The notes under the pieces: model-generated | The model's input: only the letters and a program-made list of their open reading frames with translations | Told to the model about the DNA's origin: nothing | Database searches by the model: none | Made by a program: the position numbers and the translations under genes | Shown: piece by piece, positions 17,267 through 25,690 of the stretch | How positions within the stretch are numbered: position 1 is the stretch's first letter | Layout: each line of letters opens with the position of its first letter | DNA from: Acidisarcina polymorpha | Lineage (GTDB): Bacteria; Acidobacteriota; Terriglobia; Terriglobales; Acidobacteriaceae | NCBI RefSeq assembly: GCF_003330725.1 | Contig: NZ_CP030840.1 | Location: 5,022,001-5,086,000, forward strand | Length of the DNA: 64,000 bases | Direction of reading: 5' to 3'

Positions 17267-18115
17267 TTGGACAATCTCGCTCTATCGCTGTCGCAACCTA
17301 TGCTCGAAAAGTCTGAGCCAAGCAGTAGCGGCATTGAGAGATTGCGTAATTACATTGAAGCCAACGAACGTCGTCTATCGGCCCAGAACGCAAACCGCAC
17401 CGAAGCGATCTCGGTGGTAGAACAGCTTACAGACCAGCGCAAAAGGCTAGGATTGGTCCATAGTGAACTCCAGACCAAACGGGCCAGGCTCTTGCTCCTT
17501 TATGTTGCGAAAGAAGAGGCAGACCGCAGGATGGGCATTGCGAAAGGCCTCATCGATGAGGCACGAGAGACCCGGGGCAAGATTGTGCGTAAGGTCTTCA
17601 ACGAGGACCTGAACCGGGTCTGGCGTGACCTTTTCGTTCGTCTCGCGCCTGAAGAACCTTTCGTCCCGGCATTTGCATTGCCAGACTCTGCCAAAGCCAA
17701 TGTCGAAGCTGTGCTGGAGACGTTGTACCGAGACGGTGGCAAAGGTGGAAACCCCAGAGCGATGTTGAGTGCTGGCAATCTCAATACGGCCGCACTCACA
17801 CTGTTCCTCGCGCTCCACCTGTCGGTAAAACGCGAACTCCCTTGTCTGCTTATCGATGACCCCGTGCAGAGTATGGACGAAGTACACATCGCGCAGTTCG
17901 CGGCCCTCCTCCGGACCCTCTCGAAGCAGAAGGAGCGGCAAATCATCGTCGCGGTCCACGAAAAACAGCTCTTTGATTACCTGTCTCTTGAGCTCAGTCC
18001 GACCTACATGGACGACCGGCTGATCACCATCGAATTGCGAAAGACGCTTGAAGGCAGAACAACAGCCTCTTGGTTGCCTAAGGTATACGAGGTCGACCAA
18101 GCTATCGCGGTTTAG
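17267..18115 (+). CDS. SMC/RecF-like ABC ATPase, C-terminal half
   Basis: 282 residues from the first ATG; coding-like sequence in the same frame extends upstream to 17162 (LDKHGADLERQ, GNFRSKEHIATTLRTN). It carries the returning coiled coil, the ABC signature-like LSAGNLNTAALTLFLAL, Walker B CLLIDDPVQSMD and the H-loop region IIVAVHEKQLFDYL. With the 15772 half and the inverted segment it rebuilds one ATPase of roughly 780 residues. It ends 4 bp inside the convergent STAND gene. Expression as an independent protein would lack Walker A, so function as sequenced is unlikely unless the segment re-inverts or the assembly is wrong. Confidence 0.82.
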   Translation: MDNLALSLSQPMLEKSEPSSSGIERLRNYIEANERRLSAQNANRTEAISVVEQLTDQRKRLGLVHSELQTKRARLLLLYVAKEEADRRMGIAKGLIDEARETRGKIVRKVFNEDLNRVWRDLFVRLAPEEPFVPAFALPDSAKANVEAVLETLYRDGGKGGNPRAMLSAGNLNTAALTLFLALHLSVKRELPCLLIDDPVQSMDEVHIAQFAALLRTLSKQKERQIIVAVHEKQLFDYLSLELSPTYMDDRLITIELRKTLEGRTTASWLPKVYEVDQAIAV

Positions 18116-20445
18116 ACCGACTGAGCATCATCTGGGGTGCTGACATCATCAGCTTCGTCGAGGTTCTCGATCTCGTATGAGAGCCCGCGGAACATCTCGT
18201 CCATATCAAAGGACTGGGACGGCTCCTGGTCCCAATCCTTTTCGGGCTCTGGCGTTTCCTCTTCCTCGGGGTCCATCAGCGTTGCCGTCTTCAGCATTTC
18301 TGTAGTAAACAATGAAGTCCGGTCTTCGACTTCGTAACGCTTTGCTGTGAACTCCAAGGAATGGGCCTGTGTCCGAATGTGGTCAGCATCGGTCTGAAGG
18401 AATATCTCATCAGCTTCCTTTTCACAGAAAGAGACAAATGAGTCTTTGAAGAAGCCGACCTCGTCAGGTGAAAAAAACGAGTTTCCGCGTTCCGTTAGGA
18501 GAAGCACAGCCTGATGACATATCATCTCCGACGCACGTTTTTCCAGGTGAGACTTCAGCGAACGCAGATACGACTCATCTACTTCATCTCGGATCTTTCT
18601 GTTCATCAGAGTCTCTCCAATCCGAGCATACGCAACGACGTCAAGGCGCAAACTCTCAAAATGCTTCTCGGTCTGCTGGAGTAGCTGCCTCGCAAATGTG
18701 CGTAGCTCAGGGCTGTCCAGTTGTTCAGTCAGTTGGACGACTGCTGACACTCGATCGATCGAATTTACCTCGTTGCGTGTCATTCCAACGAGGCCCGCGT
18801 CAGTGCTCCATTGTTGCAAGTGGGCGGACGATGATTGAAAGAGACGGCGGAGCGACCTTTCCATGTTCTGTTTCAGCTTCGCTGCCGATTTTGAAGGCTC
18901 TCCCTTCGGACCGTCGGCCAATGCTTCACACTGTTCGAAGAAGACCGCCGAATCCAGGAGATCCATGACGTCTTTTTCATTTGCATCCAGGTGATGCGCA
19001 AGGAAGTCGCCGACTGAGGGGTTGTGAAAACTGACAAGCCGGTCGTCTCCGACCATCGACGTCGAGATGAAGTTTCCGTCTAATTCTCTCAGGGCTTTCG
19101 AGAACTCGTGAGGCTGACGGGTGAAACCACCCCTCTTTGCTCGTAGCTTAAGGAAGCTCTCGAAGACGTCTTCCAAATCCTTCACGAGACAGTCAGTCGG
19201 CATAGAAGCAAGGGCGAGAAGCAAGTACTGCGCACCCTCAGTCAGTTGTTCTTCAAATGCGTGCTTCCAAATCCGGCTCGGATTATCGAGGGACGCGATG
19301 AAGTCTTGGGCGTACTCGCCAGCAACTACACTACGTAGATTGCGAGGGTCGGTCATATGCTCGACAATGCGTGGATTGTAGTTCCTGTGATTCGCTATCC
19401 GGCGATAGGTCCAATTCTTTAGAAGAGCAAGCTTGTGCTCCCTAGAAAGCCCCGAAAAGAAGATATGGTTGTAGAGGATAGCCGCACGTGCCGACTCGCT
19501 ATAGTCATCAAGATCGAGCACGCATGTCTCAGCATCGAGGTTCGCATTCGCGAGCCTTTCAAGCCGCAGGCGCGCCTGGTTTAGGATGTACTCGCGTGTG
19601 GTCATAATGAAACGCCAACGGGGGTTGCGCGCGGCGTCTTCCATGAACTCGATGATGCGAGCATCTTCGTTCCGTAACAGCTTGTCGAACTTCGTCGTTC
19701 CAAGGAAGTCATCGAAATAAAAGACAAGTTTCTCTTGGTATCGGGCCGATTGCGTCACTTGAGAGAAATCGAAAGAGATACGAACAGGTTGGAAATCGTG
19801 TCGATCGACGTAGTGGACCATAAGCATTTCAGCCAAAGTCGTCTTGCCAATACCCGGAATACCGGCGATGACGCAGGAATGGTGCTCTTCCAAGATATCC
19901 AGAGCCTTTCGAAAAGCCGGAGTCTGGACGTATCGTTGATTCTTGGCCCGGGCACGTTCGACCGCCCGCTCGGAGTATTCGAGTAGACCTGCGAATACCA
20001 GCCTTCGGAGCACTACCTCGCTCGTTAGCCAAAGCTTGAAATTGTTCTCTTCAATGCGCGGGAAGGCAGTCAGAAGACGGTTCAGGTCGTCCCTGCCGTA
20101 AACATCTTCGTCCGTAATGCAATACGGGTCGAATATCCCCCGTATCTCAGACTTCCTGTTTGGAGTGAGCCCGAGAGAGGTACACAAAATGTATCGTTCC
20201 GGACTCAGTGCGGCTACCTTCGACACTTCCGACTTTGCAAGGACACTCTTAAGCTTCTCGTACCGAGAACCGGCGTAATGCTTACACTGGACAACGATGT
20301 CCGCGTCAAGGCAGCGTAGGTCAACACCCCCATCTGGCCCTGAGGTGAAGCTCTCGAATGTCTCTCTCAGCTCTGCCTGAAGGAGATCGCGGCACATTAG
20401 CTGGAAGTCATACGGCGATAAAGAACGGAAATCGTAATCAGGCAT
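18112..20445 (-). CDS. Mrr-type nuclease fused to STAND NTPase (Avs4-like architecture, short)
   Basis: 777 residues. Residues 1-125 are a restriction-endonuclease-like Mrr domain: FQLMCRDLL, GPDGGVDLRC with D42, and VQCKHY with Q53 and K55. Residues 170-480 are an nSTAND3-type NTPase: Walker A GIPGIGKTT (195-203), Walker B KLVFYFDDFLG and sensor-like RFIMTTREYIL. The helical C-terminal 300 residues are a candidate sensor, ending in an acidic tail. STAND NTPases fused to Mrr nucleases act as phage-protein sensors that degrade DNA when triggered, though classical Avs proteins are much longer. It is tail-to-tail with the SIR2-ATPase operon, overlapping by 4 bp, and lies downstream of a DUF4365-like gene. 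Confidence 0.9.
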   Translation of the reverse strand: MPDYDFRSLSPYDFQLMCRDLLQAELRETFESFTSGPDGGVDLRCLDADIVVQCKHYAGSRYEKLKSVLAKSEVSKVAALSPERYILCTSLGLTPNRKSEIRGIFDPYCITDEDVYGRDDLNRLLTAFPRIEENNFKLWLTSEVVLRRLVFAGLLEYSERAVERARAKNQRYVQTPAFRKALDILEEHHSCVIAGIPGIGKTTLAEMLMVHYVDRHDFQPVRISFDFSQVTQSARYQEKLVFYFDDFLGTTKFDKLLRNEDARIIEFMEDAARNPRWRFIMTTREYILNQARLRLERLANANLDAETCVLDLDDYSESARAAILYNHIFFSGLSREHKLALLKNWTYRRIANHRNYNPRIVEHMTDPRNLRSVVAGEYAQDFIASLDNPSRIWKHAFEEQLTEGAQYLLLALASMPTDCLVKDLEDVFESFLKLRAKRGGFTRQPHEFSKALRELDGNFISTSMVGDDRLVSFHNPSVGDFLAHHLDANEKDVMDLLDSAVFFEQCEALADGPKGEPSKSAAKLKQNMERSLRRLFQSSSAHLQQWSTDAGLVGMTRNEVNSIDRVSAVVQLTEQLDSPELRTFARQLLQQTEKHFESLRLDVVAYARIGETLMNRKIRDEVDESYLRSLKSHLEKRASEMICHQAVLLLTERGNSFFSPDEVGFFKDSFVSFCEKEADEIFLQTDADHIRTQAHSLEFTAKRYEVEDRTSLFTTEMLKTATLMDPEEEETPEPEKDWDQEPSQSFDMDEMFRGLSYEIENLDEADDVSTPDDAQSV

Positions 20446-20521
20446 GAGGGATATTGTTGCTTACCAGGAGTCGAAGAGAGAAATCGCGGTACACAGGCAG
20501 GCACTCAAAGCCGGTGGGCAA

Positions 20522-20668
20522 TCAAAGACCGAAGCGGTCTGTAAGTACCCTTTCTAGTATGCTAAGAACCATACCTTGTACGACCTCCTGAATCCTTTCA
20601 GCCCACGTCCCGGGCGTATCGACCATCTTAATGTCTTCCCAGTTACTAATCCGTGACCATCTCAGGTC
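20522..20668 (-). other. In-frame coding-like extension after the DUF4365-like stop codon
   Basis: Directly after the TAA of the upstream gene the same frame continues for 48 sense codons (DLRWSRISNWEDIKMVDTPG, TWAERIQEVVQGMVLSILERV) to a TGA. The composition looks like real protein. It may be the original C-terminus cut off by a nonsense mutation, a read-through extension, or a short ORF starting at the internal ATG (MVDTPGTWAERI). Confidence 0.45.
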
Positions 20669-21838
20669 TTAAGCGGGTACCTGATAGCTGTATCTGCCAG
20701 GGGCCAGGTAAGCGCGGACCATTCCATCTTTCGCGTCTAAGACGCCTACAGGATTCGGCATCTCACGAAGTCCACCAAATATCTCATCCTCTACGGGCAC
20801 GGGCCATAGCGACCCTGGCTTGACAAACTGACTTTCATGTACGACGTTCACAAAAGCTTGCCGGTCGTAGCGAGTCGTGAGTAAGTAAACCATGTCTCGG
20901 GCCATAGGCATTTGAGGTGCAATATCGCTTATGATCCTTTCCGTCACGGAACGGCGAAGAGCTGCGTGCGCGCCAAGCAGTCCCGCAGCGTCGAGTTGTT
21001 CATATCGCTTCTTATGCAGATCGACAGCTGCTAGCAAGCCATCATCGAAAAGGTCCTCAGGCAGATCGATGTGCTTCCCCCACTCACGTTTCAGCTGCTT
21101 TGCCAATTCAACCGCGCGTTCAGGGTCACGAGTCTCCTGAATATCACATAGTTGACGATATGCATCTTCTAGCTGATACGACGCATCTTTGGCTCGTTCC
21201 CGAATGCGTTCGAATTCTGTTGGAATATCCGCCCATCGGTTATCGATCTTCTCCTCATACATCGCGAGGATCGGAGGTGCCTCATTCTTGACCGTTGGGA
21301 GCGCCCATGCGGCAAAGGCACGATTTGTGTCAAAATCTGCATCGTGAAGCGCACGCTCAATACGGTCTAGGACAGTTCCTCTGTCAAGGATCTGAAACCG
21401 ATGCGTAAGGACCGCCCGGCCTGGCAGAACGAATCTGCCTGGCTTGCTGTGCTCCGACGATGTCAGTTTGAAGCGCTCGCAGATCTCCTCTGCGGACAAT
21501 AGAAACGACTGCGCCCGGTCTTCTATTCCTGAATGGCAAATCACGAAGAACTCACTTCGGGGCCTGCCCTCGGGGCTTCTCACATACTCGCTGTGGACAT
21601 AGTGGGTCGTAGTTGGATCAGCGTAGAACTTTGCCTGGATGAACCCAACCCGTGGTGGCGTCCGGTCTAAGAGTGACCGATGGGTCAGTCGGCGCTGAAT
21701 AATCAGATCTGCACCGTCAATGTCCGCAGAGCGCTCCAATATCCAAAACCTGTCTAGCAAAATGGCGCGAGTTCGCGCTTCAGCAAGCGTTCCGTGTTCC
21801 TGTCGGATCAGCCAAAGAGGACGCGGTTCGCTCTTCAT
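20669..21838 (-). CDS. DUF4365-like PD-(D/E)XK nuclease-fold protein
   Basis: 389 residues. The N-terminal 160 residues match the pattern of DUF4365: GTLAEARTRAILL with E20, DGADLIIQRR with D44, and GFIQAKFY with Q68 and K70, a PD-(D/E)XK-type active site. The rest is helical (RERAKDASYQLEDAYRQL), with VYLLTTRYDRQ near the end. It precedes the Mrr-STAND gene on the same strand by about 220 bp, which contain an in-frame 48-codon extension. Such proteins are common in defence islands and mobile elements; the substrate is unknown. The call rests on the motif pattern. Confidence 0.72.
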   Translation of the reverse strand: MKSEPRPLWLIRQEHGTLAEARTRAILLDRFWILERSADIDGADLIIQRRLTHRSLLDRTPPRVGFIQAKFYADPTTTHYVHSEYVRSPEGRPRSEFFVICHSGIEDRAQSFLLSAEEICERFKLTSSEHSKPGRFVLPGRAVLTHRFQILDRGTVLDRIERALHDADFDTNRAFAAWALPTVKNEAPPILAMYEEKIDNRWADIPTEFERIRERAKDASYQLEDAYRQLCDIQETRDPERAVELAKQLKREWGKHIDLPEDLFDDGLLAAVDLHKKRYEQLDAAGLLGAHAALRRSVTERIISDIAPQMPMARDMVYLLTTRYDRQAFVNVVHESQFVKPGSLWPVPVEDEIFGGLREMPNPVGVLDAKDGMVRAYLAPGRYSYQVPA

Positions 21839-22052
21839 CTCTCCATAATATGCGGACGAGAAAGATGAGGCCCTATAGCTTTATCCATCTCGGGGACCGG
21901 TCACTTCCGATTATGGGCGAGGTTAAAAAGAAAGCGCGTGAAGCCGGAACAGGAAGAAACTGCTGGCCGTTGGTCAGCTTGATTTCTTTTTAGATCGCGA
22001 TTCAGGGCTTGAACTGCAGAAGTCTCTCGGGACGATCTGCTGACCGGATCGG

Positions 22053-25000
22053 CTAAATCTCGATGGCATACCCCTCAACCTCGATGAAAGGAGCCTCGAT
22101 CCCCGGCATGGGAATTTCCGCGACAGCCAGAACGGCAAACTCTTTCTGCGCGGCAAGGTCAGGCGACGCGGGGTGGTAACCGTCCGACGTGAACACGGTC
22201 AGCTCGTGGAGCTTTGCGGGAAGCTGGGAGAGGGCTTCGCGCTGCGCTGTTATCTGCTCGGCCTCGCCACTCAGGATGACGCGATCTACAGCCAGGCGTT
22301 TCGTCGATTCGATGGCATAGCCATACTCGACGTGCTGCGCCTGTTCGGGTGTGAGCTGCAGGCTGGCTCCCGAATCGACTTTGACGGAGAGGCCGCCGTC
22401 CTCGTGGATTTGCTCGATGGTGGCAAGATTGCCGACGCGGATACCTTGATCCCACTCGGAGCGGGTGAACTGGATGCGCTCCCCCTCTCCCAGCTCGCGC
22501 TCCTCGGGGCTGTAGACCGTCGCTTTAAGGCGCATCTGCCACTCGGTTGCAGGGTTGTAGACGCGGGGGCTGTCATCCGCTCCGGTGACGGTGATGAGGT
22601 TCTTTTCGGCGTCTACGCCGGTCACTGTTCGATAGGTGTTCGGGGAGATGCCCAGCTCATCGCTGCCCTTGCTGCCATAACGAATCACGTCGCCGACTTC
22701 ATAGACCGCGGCGATCTTGGCATCTTTGTCTGACAGGAGTTTGTCGGTGAGGACGTTGGCGCTGAAGGTTTCGCCCAACCGTCCCTGCTCGTGAAGATCC
22801 GCACGGATGAGCCGTGTCAGCTCTTCACGCTCCGCCTTATCAGGAGCGAAGATGACGGCGCGATCTTCTCTGGAAACGTAATCCTGCACCACGGCAGCCA
22901 AGCGGTGTTCCGGGTCGCTGTAGACCTGGATACGATTGGTATCCCGCAGGAGCGCGGTTCCCGACTGTGGGTCATCGCGCCGGAAGCTGTCCACCGCCTG
23001 CCGCACATCGTTGAGGTCAAGGGCCGAGCTCTTCGAAACATCGGTTGCCAGCCGCTCGCTCAGGTTGGCGGCGTTATTTGTGTAAATACGGGCGTCGTAG
23101 GCGGCACGGGAGATGGCGACATAGGCTAGCCGGTCATTGATAAGGGAGCGGCTGGAATCGGTGTCGATATTGGCGATCACGCGATCGGCGGTGAGTCCCT
23201 GCGAGCTGTGGGACGTGACCGCGTAACCATGGTCGAGCTGCCGGAACTCGGTCGGGTCGAATGTTACTTCGCGCCCACTCTTGCCATCCATGCGGATGGT
23301 GATGGAGCGCTCCTCAAGTGCCGTGATGGTGCCAAGGTCGCGATTGGCGATGCCGAGATCGCGGTTTCCGGCGGTGAATTGAATGCGCTCGCCTAAGCTG
23401 AAATCCCGGCTGCGTTCTTCAAAGACGTTCACGCCATAGAGCCGCTTGGGGTCGTAGGAGATCTGCTCGCCGTCCTGCTTCTGAACGGTGAGGGCGTTGG
23501 TCCGGGCGTCCACATCGATCACACGGGCCTTGGAATTCCGCTCGAAGCCGAGAGCCTTGCTGCCGGACTCGTAGCGGATCACATCGCCGGGATTGTAGAG
23601 CGCCGCCCAGGTGCGGCCCGCGCCGGTGAGGTCGGAGCGATGCGCGAGTGTCTGGAACGCGCGACTATCCGGGGAAAGCTGGCCGGTGCTTCGCAGCTCG
23701 GCGCAAATGGCCTCGTTGATCTGCTGACGGCTGCGGTTGTCCGGGGAGACGACGATGGTGTTTTCCGGTTGGGCGGCATAGTCCCTGGCGATGGCCGCGA
23801 TACGATCCACGCCGTTGTTTACCTCGATCACGCGGCGCTGCTGGGCCAGCAACTCGACGCCCTTCTCTGTCTCTCCGGTGGCAAGGTGCTGGACCGCCTT
23901 TAGCAGCTCCGCATCCTTCTGCCGCATGATCTGATCCAGTTGCGAGGTCTGCATCCCGGCCTGCTGCATCTGCTCGAAGGGCTTGCCGGCCTCCACGCCC
24001 TGATGCTGGCCGATGTCTCCGATGACCAAAACCCGGTCCTCGGGCAAGACCTTCTGAAGAAAATCCCGCATTTGCTTCGAAGAGGCGAGCGAGGCTTCGT
24101 CGAGCATGTAGAGATGTCGGTTGGTAGGTTTGGTTTCTGTTTTGCGGGCGAGAAAACTCTGTAAGGTGTTCGCCTCAATTCCGGCCTCGCGGAGCTGGGC
24201 AGCAGCGCGGGACGTGGGCGCCAAACCCTCCACCTTATATCCCTTCGCTTCCGCCCCTTCCCGGATGGTTTCAAGGCTCGCGGTCTTGCCTGAACCGGCT
24301 AACCCCTGAAGCCCATGAACGCGGTCCGTCGAGGTCAGTACCTCATGAACAACGCGCCGCTGGGAGTCATTGAGAAAGCTCCTCGTATCGGCCTGAGCGA
24401 AGGCTTCGCGCTCGGTCATCATGGGCGCAAGAGCATGTCTGCCTTCCCTGACCTGCTGGATATTGGCACGCTCGGCGGCCAAGGTTTCAGGCGTCGTAAA
24501 CCGCTGCGCGGAGTCATAGGTCCGCTGGCCGAGAGTTTGAAACTGGCCTTGCTCACGGCGCGCCGAGAACTGGTCGCGGACCTCGGAAAAGGTCGCCTCG
24601 CCCATGCTGCGTCGAAGCGCGGCCGTCATGATCGCACGCTCGTCGGCAACAGCCTCGCGTTCGAAAAGATGGTCGCGAGCGAAGGTCATCGCCTCCTGTG
24701 CGCGGACAGGCGACGGTTGTCGTACACCCTGCTCGATGGATCGCTGCCGCGCCTCTGCAACGACCCGGCTGGCCTGGTTGCCGAACTCGGCGGCGACCTC
24801 CCGGTGCGCCTGCAGCACCTGCTCTTTGGTGAGGTCTTGTTTCTTTTCGCGCGTGGAGTGCGCGGCGATCTCCGCAGCCTCGGGTCCCTTAAATCCGTTC
24901 CGCTCCAGATGCTCCCGGATCTTCTCGGAACGTGGGCTGGACGCATCCAGATATTCCTGCGAAAAGCCTTTGATCGTCGGGGCGCCGGAACGCCCACGCT

Positions 25001-25685
25001 CTAACTCATAGCCCAGCTCGCGGAGCCTGTACATCAGGTGTGATTGGTACACCGCCGTCGCGTATCTCTGGCTTTCAAAGAACGCTCGCTCCTGGAGGGC
25101 ACGGGGCGAGCCGTCCTCCCGTTCGGTCACGTTGAAGATAACGGCATGGGTGTGGAGCTGGGGAGCGGCGTATTCATCGACCGGGCGGGCAGTATCGTGT
25201 TCGAACTTGGCTGCGACAAACCGCCCGGTCTGCTCGCCAGGGTTGTTGCCGCCGATCCGTGCCTGTGTGTACTGTTCCAGTTCGGAGAGTGCAGCGGTCA
25301 CCGCCTCCCGGTGAGCCAAGCGCACGCGCTCATCGCCGCCCACCAGAGCGGTCAGGGACACGGACTTGGGCGCGGAAAAGGTAGCATCCCAACCGGCCCG
25401 GTGCTCCACCGTCTTGGTGATGGAACCATCCGGGTTGGTCTGTTCGCTGGCGATGCGATGCTTCACCATCTGCTCGCCGGTTTGCGGGTTCTGACCATTG
25501 GCGAGAGCCATGAAGTCGGCTTTACTGACGGCTCCCGAGAGGCCGAACCTGTCGGCCAAGTCGCCCTGCCACTCGCCTAGCGGGGCGTCGTCTTTCGCGT
25601 AGTAGCTCTGTGTCTCGGACACAAAATCCTTGGTGTGATACGTCCCCGCCTGCGAGGAGTTGAGTGCCTTTGAAATCGTCAGCAT
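22053..25685 (-). CDS. MOB-F conjugative relaxase/helicase (TrwC/TraI-like)
   Basis: 1210 residues. The N-terminal relaxase domain (1-300) has the tyrosine pair Y28-Y29, KFEHDTARPVDEYAAPQLHTH with metal-binding H163, H178 and H180, and WDATFSAPKSVSL. A RecD-like helicase follows, with Walker A GLAGSGKT (461-468), HLYMLDEASL and later GYAVTSHSSQGLT. An SH3-like repeat unit (GDVIRYESGSKALG and GDVIRYGSKGSDELG) occurs twice, and a second relic helicase-like segment fills the C-terminus. It nicks oriT, stays covalently bound, and unwinds the strand for transfer through the VirD4 channel encoded just upstream (5-bp gap). It is the last gene of the transfer module and appears intact. Confidence 0.96.
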   Translation of the reverse strand: MLTISKALNSSQAGTYHTKDFVSETQSYYAKDDAPLGEWQGDLADRFGLSGAVSKADFMALANGQNPQTGEQMVKHRIASEQTNPDGSITKTVEHRAGWDATFSAPKSVSLTALVGGDERVRLAHREAVTAALSELEQYTQARIGGNNPGEQTGRFVAAKFEHDTARPVDEYAAPQLHTHAVIFNVTEREDGSPRALQERAFFESQRYATAVYQSHLMYRLRELGYELERGRSGAPTIKGFSQEYLDASSPRSEKIREHLERNGFKGPEAAEIAAHSTREKKQDLTKEQVLQAHREVAAEFGNQASRVVAEARQRSIEQGVRQPSPVRAQEAMTFARDHLFEREAVADERAIMTAALRRSMGEATFSEVRDQFSARREQGQFQTLGQRTYDSAQRFTTPETLAAERANIQQVREGRHALAPMMTEREAFAQADTRSFLNDSQRRVVHEVLTSTDRVHGLQGLAGSGKTASLETIREGAEAKGYKVEGLAPTSRAAAQLREAGIEANTLQSFLARKTETKPTNRHLYMLDEASLASSKQMRDFLQKVLPEDRVLVIGDIGQHQGVEAGKPFEQMQQAGMQTSQLDQIMRQKDAELLKAVQHLATGETEKGVELLAQQRRVIEVNNGVDRIAAIARDYAAQPENTIVVSPDNRSRQQINEAICAELRSTGQLSPDSRAFQTLAHRSDLTGAGRTWAALYNPGDVIRYESGSKALGFERNSKARVIDVDARTNALTVQKQDGEQISYDPKRLYGVNVFEERSRDFSLGERIQFTAGNRDLGIANRDLGTITALEERSITIRMDGKSGREVTFDPTEFRQLDHGYAVTSHSSQGLTADRVIANIDTDSSRSLINDRLAYVAISRAAYDARIYTNNAANLSERLATDVSKSSALDLNDVRQAVDSFRRDDPQSGTALLRDTNRIQVYSDPEHRLAAVVQDYVSREDRAVIFAPDKAEREELTRLIRADLHEQGRLGETFSANVLTDKLLSDKDAKIAAVYEVGDVIRYGSKGSDELGISPNTYRTVTGVDAEKNLITVTGADDSPRVYNPATEWQMRLKATVYSPEERELGEGERIQFTRSEWDQGIRVGNLATIEQIHEDGGLSVKVDSGASLQLTPEQAQHVEYGYAIESTKRLAVDRVILSGEAEQITAQREALSQLPAKLHELTVFTSDGYHPASPDLAAQKEFAVLAVAEIPMPGIEAPFIEVEGYAIEI

Positions 25686-25690
25686 CGGGG

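Noticed and set aside
21839-22052. Possible short gene between the DUF4365-like gene and the relaxase
   Set aside because: A short open stretch on plus (QLDFFLDRDSGLELQKS) has no start with a ribosome site and is too short to support.
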